A model generated the notes under the pieces. The model was not told where the DNA came from, did not search any database, and worked only from the letters and a program-made list of their open reading frames with translations. Shown here in pieces: positions 1 to 8,604 of a DNA stretch of 64,000 nucleotides (positions are counted from its first letter, which is position 1; every line of letters starts with the position of its first letter). The position numbers were made by a program, and so were the translations under genes. The DNA is from Ralstonia mannitolilytica. GTDB taxonomy: Bacteria; Pseudomonadota; Gammaproteobacteria; Burkholderiales; Burkholderiaceae. The stretch lies in the NCBI RefSeq assembly GCF_905397375.1, contig NZ_CAJPVG010000004.1:124001-188000 (forward strand). The letters run 5' to 3'.

Positions 1-2702
1 ATTTCCTTGGACAGGCGCGCGTGTTCGGCCGCGACGTCGATCTCGACCTTCAGCAGCAGCTTGTTCTCGCCGACGATGGCGACCGGAGCGCCGGCGCCGT
101 CCTGCTCCATGGCCGCGGCGTCCGTGTAGACCTTCACTTCCGACAGCTTGCCGAGCGCCTGCACGTAGGGGGCGGCGGCCTGCAGGAACTCGGCCTCGCC
201 GTTGGCGTACAGCGGCACGCGCTGCGCGGGGGAGATGTTCATCTCGCCGCGCAGGTTGCGGCACGCATCGACCAGGGCCTTCAGCTGCTGCACCCATTGC
301 TCGGCCTGCTCGTCGATCTTGCTGAGCACGGCGCGCGGGTACGCCTGCAGTGCCAGGCTTTCGGTGCCGTCGCCTTTGGCGCGGCCGGCCATCGGCGCGA
401 CCTTCTGCCAGAGCTCTTCCGTGATGAACGGGATGATCGGGTGGGCCAGGCGCAGCACGGTTTCGAGCACGCGCAGGAGCGTGCGGCGGGTGGCGCGCTG
501 CTGCGCGGGCGTTCCGGTCTGGATCTGCACCTTGGCGAGTTCGAGGTACCAGTCGCAGTATTCGTCCCAGACGAACTTGTAGATGGCGTTGGCGATGTTG
601 TCGAAGCGGTAGTCGGCAAAGCCTTTTTCCACTTCGGTTTCCACGCGCTGCAGCAGCGAGACGATCCAGCGGTCGGCCTGCGAGAAGTGCAGGTAGCCTT
701 CCGGGCCGCAGTCACCGACGCATTCCTGCATGCCGCAGTCCTGGCCTTCGGTGTTCATCAGCACGAAGCGCGTGGCATTCCACAGCTTGTTGCAGAAGTT
801 GCGGTAGCCCTCGCAGCGGCTCGGGTCGAAGTTGATGCTGCGCCCCAGCGTGGCGAGCGACGCGAAGGTGAAGCGCAGCGCGTCGGCGCCAAACGCCGGA
901 ATGCCTTCGGGGAATTCCTTGCGCGTGCGGGCTTCCACCTTGGGCGCGTCCTTCGGGCGGCGCAGGCCGGTGGTGCGCTTGGCCAGCAGCGGCTCCAGCG
1001 CGATGCCGTCGATCAGGTCCACCGGGTCCAGCGTATTGCCCTCGGACTTGCTCATCTTCTTGCCTTCCGAATCGCGTACGAGGCCGTGCACGTAGACGGT
1101 GTGGAAGGGCACTTCGCCGGTGAAGTGCAGGGTCATCATGACCATGCGCGCCACCCAGAAGAAGATGATGTCGTAACCGGTGACGAGCACGGTGGACGGC
1201 AGGAAGTGCTTCAGTTCCGGCGTATCGGCCGGCCAGCCCAGCGACGAGAACGGCACGAGCGCCGACGAGAACCACGTGTCGAGCACGTCGTCGTCACGCT
1301 TGAGCGCGCCGGTGTAGCCCTTTGCCGCAGCTTGCGCGCGCGCCTCTTCTTCGGTGCGGCCGACGTACACGTTGCCCGCGTCGTCGTACCACGCCGGAAT
1401 CTGGTGGCCCCACCACAGCTGGCGCGAGATGCACCAGTCCTGGATGTTGTTCAGCCACTGGTTGTACGTGTTGACCCACTGCTCCGGCACCAGCTTGATC
1501 TTGCCGCTCTGCACCGCGTCCAGCGCCACTTCAGCAATGGAGCGGCCGGGGAAGCGCGTGCCTTCCGGCGCCGGCTTGCTCATGGCGACGAACCATTGGT
1601 CGGTCAGCATCGGCTCGATCACGACGCCGGTCCGGTCGCCGCGCGGCACCATCAGCGTGTGTTTCTTCACCTCGGCCAGCAGGCCTTGCGCTTCGAGGTC
1701 CGCGACGATCTTCTTGCGTGCATCGAAGCGGTCCATGCCGGCATAGGCGGCCGGGGCGTCGGCGACGATCTTCGCGTCCAGCGTCAGGATCGACAACTGC
1801 GGCAGCTTGTGACGCTGGCCGACCGCGTAATCGTTGAAATCGTGGCCCGGCGTGACCTTCACCACCCCGGTGCCGAATTCGCGGTCGACGTATTCGTCGG
1901 CAATCACCGGAATCTTGCGATCGGTCAGCGGCAGGTGGACGAACTTGCCGATCAGGTGGGCGTAGCGCTCATCGTCGGGATGCACCATCACCGCCGTGTC
2001 GCCGAGCATCGTCTCCGGACGCGTGGTGGCGACCGTCAGGTGCGTCAGGCCGCGAACCGTATCCGCCTCGACCAGCGGATAACGGATGTGCCAGAGCGAG
2101 CCTTCCTCCTCCTCGCTCACCACCTCCAGGTCGGAGACGGCGGTGCCGAGCACCGGGTCCCAGTTGACCAGGCGCTTGCCGCGGTAGATCAGGCCCTGCT
2201 CATACAGGCGCACGAAGACGTCGGTGACGGCGCGCGACATCTTCGGGTCCATCGTGAAGTATTCGCGCTCCCAGTCGATCGAGGCCCCCATGCGGCGCAC
2301 CTGGCGGGTGATGGTCGAGCCCGATTGCTCCTTCCATTCCCACACCTTTTCGACGAACTTCTCGCGGCCCATGTCGTGGCGCGATACGCCCTGGGCATCC
2401 AGCTGGCGTTCGACGACGATCTGCGTGGCGATGCCCGCGTGGTCGGTGCCCGGTACCCACAGCGTGTTGGCGCCCGACATGCGCGCGTGGCGCGTCAGGC
2501 CGTCCATGATGGTCTGGTTGAACGCGTGGCCCATGTGCAGCGTGCCCGTCACGTTCGGCGGCGGCAGCTGGATGCAGAAATCCGGCTTGCCGGCTTCAAG
2601 CGTCGCACGGGAGACGCCCATCGCTTCCCACGCTGCGCTCCACTTCTGTTCGATGGTGGCGGGTTCGAAACTCTTGGCGAGGGCTTGGTTTTGATCGGTC
2701 AT
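1..2702 (-). CDS. valS: Valine--tRNA ligase (3' end cut by window edge)
   Basis: Class I aminoacyl-tRNA synthetase that charges tRNA-Val with valine in the cytoplasm. Translating the minus strand from the ATG at 2700-2702 gives MTDQNQALAKSFEPATIEQKW, typical of ValS N-termini. The frame stays open to the window edge for about 900 codons; full-length ValS is usually about 950-960 residues, so roughly 50-60 C-terminal residues lie outside. The nucleotide-binding HIGH motif appears as HMGH near residue 57, inside PPPNVTGTLHMGH. KMSKS is present as KKMSKSEGN. The CP1 editing domain region and the anticodon-binding domain with WxxxWD-type sequence follow. The gene is divergent from uvrD, with 154 bp between the starts. 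A long plus-strand frame over the same DNA is a composition shadow. Confidence 0.97.
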   Translation of the reverse strand, partial: MTDQNQALAKSFEPATIEQKWSAAWEAMGVSRATLEAGKPDFCIQLPPPNVTGTLHMGHAFNQTIMDGLTRHARMSGANTLWVPGTDHAGIATQIVVERQLDAQGVSRHDMGREKFVEKVWEWKEQSGSTITRQVRRMGASIDWEREYFTMDPKMSRAVTDVFVRLYEQGLIYRGKRLVNWDPVLGTAVSDLEVVSEEEEGSLWHIRYPLVEADTVRGLTHLTVATTRPETMLGDTAVMVHPDDERYAHLIGKFVHLPLTDRKIPVIADEYVDREFGTGVVKVTPGHDFNDYAVGQRHKLPQLSILTLDAKIVADAPAAYAGMDRFDARKKIVADLEAQGLLAEVKKHTLMVPRGDRTGVVIEPMLTDQWFVAMSKPAPEGTRFPGRSIAEVALDAVQSGKIKLVPEQWVNTYNQWLNNIQDWCISRQLWWGHQIPAWYDDAGNVYVGRTEEEARAQAAAKGYTGALKRDDDVLDTWFSSALVPFSSLGWPADTPELKHFLPSTVLVTGYDIIFFWVARMVMMTLHFTGEVPFHTVYVHGLVRDSEGKKMSKSEGNTLDPVDLIDGIALEPLLAKRTTGLRRPKDAPKVEARTRKEFPEGIPAFGADALRFTFASLATLGRSINFDPSRCEGYRNFCNKLWNATRFVLMNTEGQDCGMQECVGDCGPEGYLHFSQADRWIVSLLQRVETEVEKGFADYRFDNIANAIYKFVWDEYCDWYLELAKVQIQTGTPAQQRATRRTLLRVLETVLRLAHPIIPFITEELWQKVAPMAGRAKGDGTESLALQAYPRAVLSKIDEQAEQWVQQLKALVDACRNLRGEMNISPAQRVPLYANGEAEFLQAAAPYVQALGKLSEVKVYTDAAAMEQDGAGAPVAIVGENKLLLKVEIDVAAEHARLSKE

Positions 2703-2772
2703 GCTGACAGGGGGCGCAAAAAGCGGCGCAAAGAGACGTTTGGCCCAGGAAAATGGCGGGCGAAAGCCTTGA

Positions 2773-2778
2773 ATTATA
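2773..2778 (-). promoter_or_regulatory. Candidate -10 box for valS
   Basis: Read on the minus strand this is TATAAT, a perfect sigma-70 -10 hexamer, about 71 bp upstream of the valS start. No good -35 is seen at 16-18 bp spacing, so the promoter call rests on the -10 alone. Confidence 0.45.
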
Positions 2779-2823
2779 CGGCCTGTCCGCGTTGCGCACG
2801 GGCTGGAGGCCCCCACCCCTCGC

Positions 2824-2829
2824 TATAAT
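2824..2829 (+). promoter_or_regulatory. Candidate -10 box for uvrD
   Basis: A perfect TATAAT lies 27 bp upstream of the uvrD start codon. It forms a back-to-back pair with the minus-strand TATAAT at 2773-2778. The -35 region is poor (GC-rich). Transcription would begin near 2836, leaving a leader of about 20 nt. Confidence 0.5.
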
Positions 2830-2856
2830 TCCGGGATTCCGCAAAGGCTCCTCCGC

Positions 2857-5220
2857 ATGTCCGACCTGCTCGCCAACCTGAACCCCGAACAACGCGCCGC
2901 CGTCACACTTCCCGATGAGTCGGCGCTGATCCTGGCGGGGGCGGGCAGCGGCAAGACCCGCGTGCTGACGACCCGCATCGCGTGGCTGATCCAGAGTGCG
3001 CGGGTGTCGCCGTCGGGTGTGCTGGCCGTCACCTTTACCAACAAGGCTGCCAAGGAAATGACGGCCCGTCTTCAGGCCATGCTGCCGATCAACACGCGCG
3101 GCATGTGGATCGGCACGTTTCACGGCCTGTGCAACCGGTTGCTGCGCGCCCACTACCGTGATGCCGGTCTGCCGCAGACGTTCCAGATCCTTGACACGCA
3201 GGACCAGCTTTCCGCCGTCAAGCGCCTGCTCAAGTCGCTCAATATCGACGACGAGAAATTCCCGCCCAAGAACGTCCAGTACTTCATCAACGGGGCCAAG
3301 GAGCAGGGCTTGCGTGCGGGCGATCTGGAAATCGCCAACGAATTCGACCGGCGCATGGCCGACCTGTACGCCGCCTACGATGCGCAATGCCAGCGCGAAG
3401 GCGTGGTCGATTTTGCCGAACTCCTGCTGCGCTGCTACGAACTGCTGCGCTACAACGACGCCATCCGCGCGCACTACCAGCGCCGCTTCAAGCACATCCT
3501 GGTCGACGAGTTCCAGGATACGAACAAGCTGCAATATGCCTGGTTGAAGCTCCTGGCCGGCCTGGGCGAGCCGGGCGTCACGCCCAACGCCATCTTCGCC
3601 GTGGGTGACGATGACCAGAGCATCTACGCGTTTCGCGGTGCCAATGTCGGGAACATGGTCGACTTCGAGCGCGAATTCCGTGTGCAGCACCGCATCAAGC
3701 TGGAGCAGAACTACCGCTCGCACGGCAACATCCTCGATACGGCCAACCACCTCATCGCCCACAACTCGCGCCGCCTCGGCAAGAACCTGCGCACCGACGC
3801 CGGCCATGGCGAGCCCGTGCGCGTCTACCAGGCCGCCACGGATGGACAGGAAGCCGGCTGGATCGTCGATGAGATCCGCGACCGCATCGCCAGCGGCATG
3901 GCGCGTTCCGAGATCGCCATCCTGTATCGCAGCAATGCGCAATCGCGCGTGATCGAGCATGCGCTGTTCTCGGCCGGCATCCCGTACAAGGTGTACGGCG
4001 GTCTGCGCTTTTTCGAGCGGGCCGAGATCAAGCACGCGCTGGCGTACCTGCAGTTGCTGGAAAACCCGGACAACGACGCGGCGTTCGGCCGTGTAGTGAA
4101 TTTTCCGGCACGCGGGATCGGGGCGCGGTCGCTCGAACAGCTTCAGGATGCAGCCAGGCTGTACGGCATTTCGCTGGCGGCGTCGGTGCCGTACCTGACG
4201 GGTGCGGCGGGCACCAAGCTGGCCGCGTTCGTGCGCCTGATCGAGCAGATGCGCGCCGATACGCGGCAGATGACGTTGCCCGAGGTCGTCCAGCACGTGA
4301 TCCACGCGAGCGGCCTGATCCCGCATTACCAGGGCGAGAAGGAAGGGCTGGACCGCATCGAGAACCTGCAGGAACTCGTCACGGCGGCCCGGGCCTTCGT
4401 GGCCGAGGAAGGCTACGGCGTGGACGCCATCGCGACGGCTTTGCCGGTGCGCCACGACGCGATGCTGCGCATCGAAGGCGGAGAGAGCGATACCGCCTCG
4501 GAGCTCGTCACCGACGAAGCGCCGGCCGAGATGACGCCGCTGGTGGCATTCCTCACGCACGCGTCGCTCGAGGCCGGCGACAACCAGGCGCAGGCCGGCC
4601 AGGACGCCGTGCAACTCATGACCGTGCACGCGGCCAAGGGGCTCGAGTTCCACGTCGTGTTCATCACCGGGCTCGAAGAGGGCTTGTTCCCGCACGAGAA
4701 CAGCCAGATGGAGATGGACGGCCTGGAAGAAGAGCGCCGCCTGATGTACGTGGCGATTACGCGGGCGCGCGAACGGCTGTACCTGTCGTTTGCGCAAAGC
4801 CGCGTGCTGCACGGACAGATCCGCTACCACATCCGTTCACGCTTCTTCGACGAGTTGCCCGAGGAAACGCTGAAATGGCTTACGCCGCAGCATGCGGGAT
4901 ACCAGGCCACGCGCCGCGTGACGGCCGAATCGGCCTGGGGCAAGGACTGGTTCAAGCGCCCGGAACGCGGCGATGAAGAGGCTTATACCGGCACGCGCCC
5001 GACCGGCGGCATGGACACCGGCAAGAACTACGCCGACGCCAAGCGTGCGGAGGCCACGGGCTTCCGCGTCGGCCAGTCAGTGTTTCACAACAAGTTCGGG
5101 GAAGGCGTCATCACGACGCTGGAAGGCGAGGGCGCCGAGGCGCGCGCCCACATCAAGTTCAACCGCCATGGCGTGAAGGTGCTGGCGCTGGGCATCGCCA
5201 AGCTGGACCCGATCAACTGA
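2857..5220 (+). CDS. uvrD: DNA helicase II (UvrD/PcrA/Rep superfamily 1)
   Basis: ATP-dependent 3'-5' helicase of nucleotide excision and mismatch repair. At 787 residues it has the full length of the family (E. coli UvrD is about 720). Visible SF1A motifs in order: Q-motif region LNPEQRAAV, Walker A AGAGSGKTR (about residues 28-36), motif Ia TFTNKAAKEM, motif II VDEFQDTN, motif III GDDDQSIYAFRGA, motif IV QNYRS, motif V VHAAKGLEF and motif VI VAITRARERLYL. The C-terminal segment (VGQSVFHNKFGEGVI...) is the Tudor-like tail that contacts RNA polymerase in UvrD/PcrA. Start ATG 2857 gives MSDLLANLNPEQ, matching the family start. UvrD is preferred over Rep because of the tail, although the two are hard to separate by eye. 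Confidence 0.95.
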   Translation: MSDLLANLNPEQRAAVTLPDESALILAGAGSGKTRVLTTRIAWLIQSARVSPSGVLAVTFTNKAAKEMTARLQAMLPINTRGMWIGTFHGLCNRLLRAHYRDAGLPQTFQILDTQDQLSAVKRLLKSLNIDDEKFPPKNVQYFINGAKEQGLRAGDLEIANEFDRRMADLYAAYDAQCQREGVVDFAELLLRCYELLRYNDAIRAHYQRRFKHILVDEFQDTNKLQYAWLKLLAGLGEPGVTPNAIFAVGDDDQSIYAFRGANVGNMVDFEREFRVQHRIKLEQNYRSHGNILDTANHLIAHNSRRLGKNLRTDAGHGEPVRVYQAATDGQEAGWIVDEIRDRIASGMARSEIAILYRSNAQSRVIEHALFSAGIPYKVYGGLRFFERAEIKHALAYLQLLENPDNDAAFGRVVNFPARGIGARSLEQLQDAARLYGISLAASVPYLTGAAGTKLAAFVRLIEQMRADTRQMTLPEVVQHVIHASGLIPHYQGEKEGLDRIENLQELVTAARAFVAEEGYGVDAIATALPVRHDAMLRIEGGESDTASELVTDEAPAEMTPLVAFLTHASLEAGDNQAQAGQDAVQLMTVHAAKGLEFHVVFITGLEEGLFPHENSQMEMDGLEEERRLMYVAITRARERLYLSFAQSRVLHGQIRYHIRSRFFDELPEETLKWLTPQHAGYQATRRVTAESAWGKDWFKRPERGDEEAYTGTRPTGGMDTGKNYADAKRAEATGFRVGQSVFHNKFGEGVITTLEGEGAEARAHIKFNRHGVKVLALGIAKLDPIN

Positions 5221-5246
5221 ACATCGAACGGGCCGGGGGGGTATCG

Positions 5247-6044
5247 TCAGACCGCCGTATCGGTCGTCTGGCCGGCCGCTTGCGTGACGTTGAAGCAGCC
5301 ACGGTAGGTCGCGTAGAACGAGCAGTACAGAATCGCCATCACCAGAATCCGGTACGGGGTTGCGATGAGCGGCGCAATGTTGTTGGCACCGCTCGATGCA
5401 AACAGGGCATCGATGAAGAGCGGCACGGCGATCAGCAGAATCGCCACCAGCACGCCGTACACGATGAACGCCCCCCGGTTGCGCCATACGGCCATCCAGC
5501 TGAAGAACAGTGCCTTGCCGACCGGGATGCCGTGCCATGCCACCAGCAGCGGCGCAAACCAGAACAGCACCGCCACCGGGATGTACAGCACCGAGCCCAT
5601 CACCATGGCCAGGTAGAACTCGCGGATGGCGTCGGGGGAAAGCGGCTTGTCGCTGAGCACGGTCATCAGCGTGTCGACATCGACCATCGTCATCAGCACG
5701 CCGCTGACGACCAGCAACAGCACGCCATAGATGCCGCCCAGCTTGAGCAGGCTGCGCATCGCATCCATGCCATACGACCGGAAGCCCGCAATGAGCGAGG
5801 CCGGGCCGACCCGCTTGCCAGCGACCGTGTCGCGGCACGCCGACATGAACCCCACAAAGATGGCGGGGTTGACCAGCAGGATGGCGAACACGCCTGCCGG
5901 CGGTACCAGCAGCATCAGCAGGTTGGCGGCAAACAGGTACATGAACAGCAGCAGCAAAAAGCCGATCGGGTTCTTGCGGAACAGCCACGCGCCCTGGCGC
6001 AGCCACACGTAGCCTTGCTTGGCCGGTACTTCGATCAGTTGCAT
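5247..6044 (-). CDS. BPSS1780-type multi-pass membrane protein
   Basis: An inner-membrane protein of 265 residues resembling the BPSS1780 family, which is common in Burkholderiales and has no known function. The N-terminus (VPAKQGYVWLRQGAWLFRKNP) is the characteristic cytoplasmic opening. About six hydrophobic segments follow, for example FLLLLFMYLFAANLLMLLV, YGVLLLVVSGVLM and VLVAILLIAVPLF. The start overlaps the 3' end of thrB by 10 nt (6035-6044), so it is probably co-transcribed and translationally coupled with thrB. No catalytic motif is visible. Confidence 0.85.
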   Translation of the reverse strand: MQLIEVPAKQGYVWLRQGAWLFRKNPIGFLLLLFMYLFAANLLMLLVPPAGVFAILLVNPAIFVGFMSACRDTVAGKRVGPASLIAGFRSYGMDAMRSLLKLGGIYGVLLLVVSGVLMTMVDVDTLMTVLSDKPLSPDAIREFYLAMVMGSVLYIPVAVLFWFAPLLVAWHGIPVGKALFFSWMAVWRNRGAFIVYGVLVAILLIAVPLFIDALFASSGANNIAPLIATPYRILVMAILYCSFYATYRGCFNVTQAAGQTTDTAV

Positions 6045-7039
6045 GGTTGGGGTAGATTCAGAATCAGGCCGTGGGCCCGGACGCGTTCGCGCAGCACGCG
6101 CTCGAAGTGGGTCGGATCATGCGGCTTGAGCAGTTCAGCATCGCGCGGCAGATAGAAATCCCACAGGCGCGAGACCCAGAAGCGATACGCCGCGGCGCGC
6201 AGCATGTCCTGCCAGTGTCGTGCCTCGGCAGCGGTGAACGGGCGTACGGCGTGGTACGCCTGGAGCATGGCGCGTGCCCGCGCGGTATCCAGCACGCCGG
6301 TGGCCAGGTCGATGCACCAGTCGTTGACCGTGACGGCGACGTCGAACAGCCATTTGTCGACGCCGGCGAAGTAAAAGTCGAAAAAGCCGCCCAGGCGTTC
6401 CGGCTCACCGTCTTGCGCCGGCTCGAACAGCACGTTGTCGCGGAACAGATCGCAATGGCACGGGCCTTCGGGCAGCGCAGCGTAGTCGGCGCTGGCGAAG
6501 AAGCGTTGCTGGTGCGCGAGTTCGCTCTCGAGCAGCGCCCGTGTGTCGCCATGCACGAACGGCGCCACGTCGGGCACCACCTCGTTCCACCATGGCAGGC
6601 TGCGCAGGTTAGGCTGATGACGCGGATAGTCGCGCCCGGCCAGGTGCATGCGCGCCAGCATGTCGCCGACGATGGCGCATTCCGACACCGTCGGCGCGAG
6701 GTTCGAGCGGCCCGAGAGGCGCGTCACCATGGTTGCCGGTTTGCCATTGAGCGTGCGCAGGATCTCGCCGTCGCGGCCTGGAATCGGCGCCGGCACGCTG
6801 ATGCCGTGCTGTGCCAGATGCTGCATCAGGTACAGATAGAACGGTAGCTGCTCGAATGTCAGCCGCTCGAACAGGGTGACGACGTATTCATGCGTCTGCC
6901 CGTCCTTTTCCGTGGTCAGGAAGAAGTTGGAGTTTTCGATCCCGGAGGGAATGCCGCGAAACGCGCGCACGGCGCCCACATCGTATTGATCCAGCCAGAG
7001 AGCGATCTCGGCGTCGGAGACCGGGGTGAAAACAGCCAT
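6035..7039 (-). CDS. thrB: Homoserine kinase, APH-fold type
   Basis: Phosphorylates L-homoserine to O-phospho-L-homoserine in threonine biosynthesis. This is the aminoglycoside-phosphotransferase-like (type II) ThrB found in beta-proteobacteria and pseudomonads, unrelated to the GHMP-kinase ThrB of E. coli. The 334 residues match the family length. The start MAVFTPVSDAEIALWL, the IPSGIENSNFFL block (about residues 30-41), the Brenner-type catalytic HCDLFRDNVLF (about 195-205) and the metal-binding FFDFYFAG are all present. It is the third gene of a minus-strand run LOG - DUF2782 - thrB - membrane protein, and overlaps the last one by 10 nt. Confidence 0.93.
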   Translation of the reverse strand: MAVFTPVSDAEIALWLDQYDVGAVRAFRGIPSGIENSNFFLTTEKDGQTHEYVVTLFERLTFEQLPFYLYLMQHLAQHGISVPAPIPGRDGEILRTLNGKPATMVTRLSGRSNLAPTVSECAIVGDMLARMHLAGRDYPRHQPNLRSLPWWNEVVPDVAPFVHGDTRALLESELAHQQRFFASADYAALPEGPCHCDLFRDNVLFEPAQDGEPERLGGFFDFYFAGVDKWLFDVAVTVNDWCIDLATGVLDTARARAMLQAYHAVRPFTAAEARHWQDMLRAAAYRFWVSRLWDFYLPRDAELLKPHDPTHFERVLRERVRAHGLILNLPQPCN

Positions 7040-7121
7040 GCTTCAGGAAGAGGAGACGGGTGGAGGAGAATGCGCGGCAAGCCGATGTTGCCGCGCTGGT
7101 GCGCCTCTCAGGCGCAGCCAT

Positions 7122-7544
7122 TCAGAACTTCAGGACATTCACCGAGGGCACGCGGTCGACGCTGCCGCGTTCACGGATGCGCGGCGAGCTGTCTTCGGGC
7201 TTGCTCATGTTGTACGACGTACCCATGCCCGACTTGACGTGGATGTCCGGCGCCTGGCCTTTCTGGAAGCGGTATTCCTCGACCTGCGTACCGTCGTTGT
7301 CGCGGTAGTCGAAGCTGGGCTTGACGGTCTCGTGATGGATCGCGCCCTGGGTCGGCTTGGCAATCGGCTGATTGTTGATCGCCTTGACGTCGGGGAGGTC
7401 CAGGCCGGCGCTGTCGGAAGTCACCTCGGCGTGCGCCGGCAGGGCGAGGCAGATGGCCGCGCCCGCGAGCAGCCCTGCGTGGCGCATCAGGCGCGCAATA
7501 TTGGCGGGGCGGAGGGCGGCGGGCAGGTGAAACAGCGAATCCAT
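7122..7544 (-). CDS. DUF2782-type secreted small protein
   Basis: A 140-residue exported protein of unknown function resembling the DUF2782 family, typically found near polA and thrB in Burkholderiales. The start at 7542-7544 (MDSLFHLPAALRP) was chosen because it places a signal peptide (AGLLAGAAICLALPAHA, then EVTSD) at the N-terminus; an in-frame upstream extension to 7784 has no conserved look. The mature part holds VEEYRFQKGQAPDIHVKSG and YNMSKPEDS, the conserved short beta-rich DUF2782 region. It sits between the LOG-family gene and thrB on the same strand. Confidence 0.8.
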   Translation of the reverse strand: MDSLFHLPAALRPANIARLMRHAGLLAGAAICLALPAHAEVTSDSAGLDLPDVKAINNQPIAKPTQGAIHHETVKPSFDYRDNDGTQVEEYRFQKGQAPDIHVKSGMGTSYNMSKPEDSSPRIRERGSVDRVPSVNVLKF

Positions 7545-7650
7545 GATGGACTCCGGCGAGTGATCTGGGACCCTACATTCTAGCAGTCCGGGCACCCGCC
7601 ATCGTCCGTGCGGCGTGGGCCGGATGTCACACCGGAGGTCGCAACCAGCG

Positions 7651-8604
7651 TCACAGGTAGAACATCTCTTCCTTGGGCGGAATCGGCGACGTGCCTTCGC
7701 GTTTCTCGTAGAACTCGTAGACGGCGTCGAGCGCGTCCTTGGGCTCGTCGACGATGCGCATGATGTCGAGGTCGTGCTCGGCAATCAGGCCCATCGGCAG
7801 CAGCGTGAAGCGGAACCAGTCGAGCAGGCCCTTCCAGAAGCGGCTGCCGAACATGACCACCGGCACGCTGCGCGATTTGCCGGTCTGCACGAGCGTGAGC
7901 ACCTCGGCCAGCTCATCGAGCGTGCCGAAGCCGCCGGGCATGACGATGAACGCGTCGGAATTCTTCACGAAGGTGACCTTGCGCGTGAAGAAATGCCGGA
8001 AGCGCATCGAAATGTCTTGATACGGATTGCCCTGCTGCTCGTGCGGCAACTCGATGTTCAGGCCCACGCTGGCAGACTTGCCCGCATGCGCGCCCTTGTT
8101 GGCCGCTTCCATGATGCCGGGGCCGCCGCCGGAGATGACGGCGAAGCCCGCATCCGAGAACAGTCGCGCGATTTCGATGGTGCGTTCGTAGTACGGCGAA
8201 TCCTCGCGCAGGCGCGCGCTGCCGTAGATCGAGACGGCCGGGCGGATCTCCGAGAGGTACTCGGTCGCCTCGATGAACTCTGCCATAATCGTGAACATCT
8301 GCCAGGAGGCGCGCGCCTTCTTTGCGGTCGCGCGTTCTTCGTCGGCGAGTGCCCGGAGGCTGGGAATCATCTTGCGATCGGTGCGGCCGTGCGCGATGTC
8401 GGCTTTGGGCTCGTGTTCCACGCCCACCGTCACGTTGACGTCCATGTCCGCCGTGGTGGCCCGGCGCGCAGGGCTCACCCCCGTCAGCTCCGTTGCCGAA
8501 ACTTCAGCCGAGGAAGGGCCTGCAGCCTGCTGTGTCACGCCGCCGGAAGCGGAAGCGCCATTGTCGGAAGCGCCGTTGGGCGTTCCAGTCACTTTAGAGT
8601 CCAT
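7651..8604 (-). CDS. LOG-family Rossmann-fold protein (cytokinin-activating type)
   Basis: A TIGR00730/LOG-family protein. Members hydrolyse nucleoside 5'-monophosphates at the N-glycosidic bond (cytokinin riboside monophosphate phosphoribohydrolase in plants and some bacteria; also AMP or pyrimidine nucleotides). The two diagnostic motifs are intact: GGGPGIMEAANKGA and PGGFGTLDE. At 317 residues it is longer than the about 190-residue plant LOG; the first 50-80 residues are low-complexity (Ala/Ser/Thr/Gly) and may not be translated. In-frame alternative starts are ATG 8443-8445 (264 aa) and ATG 8368-8370 (239 aa). With the longest start, its ATG overlaps the polA ATG on the opposite strand. 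The bacterial substrate cannot be told from sequence. Confidence 0.88.
   Translation of the reverse strand: MDSKVTGTPNGASDNGASASGGVTQQAAGPSSAEVSATELTGVSPARRATTADMDVNVTVGVEHEPKADIAHGRTDRKMIPSLRALADEERATAKKARASWQMFTIMAEFIEATEYLSEIRPAVSIYGSARLREDSPYYERTIEIARLFSDAGFAVISGGGPGIMEAANKGAHAGKSASVGLNIELPHEQQGNPYQDISMRFRHFFTRKVTFVKNSDAFIVMPGGFGTLDELAEVLTLVQTGKSRSVPVVMFGSRFWKGLLDWFRFTLLPMGLIAEHDLDIMRIVDEPKDALDAVYEFYEKREGTSPIPPKEEMFYL

Noticed and set aside
21..2828. 935-codon plus-strand open frame over valS
   Set aside because: Antisense to a clear ValS with HIGH and KMSKS motifs; its Arg/His/Val-rich translation has no family features and is a product of high third-position GC.
2596..4830. 744-codon minus-strand open frame over valS start and uvrD
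   Set aside because: Antisense to motif-complete UvrD; low-complexity shadow translation.
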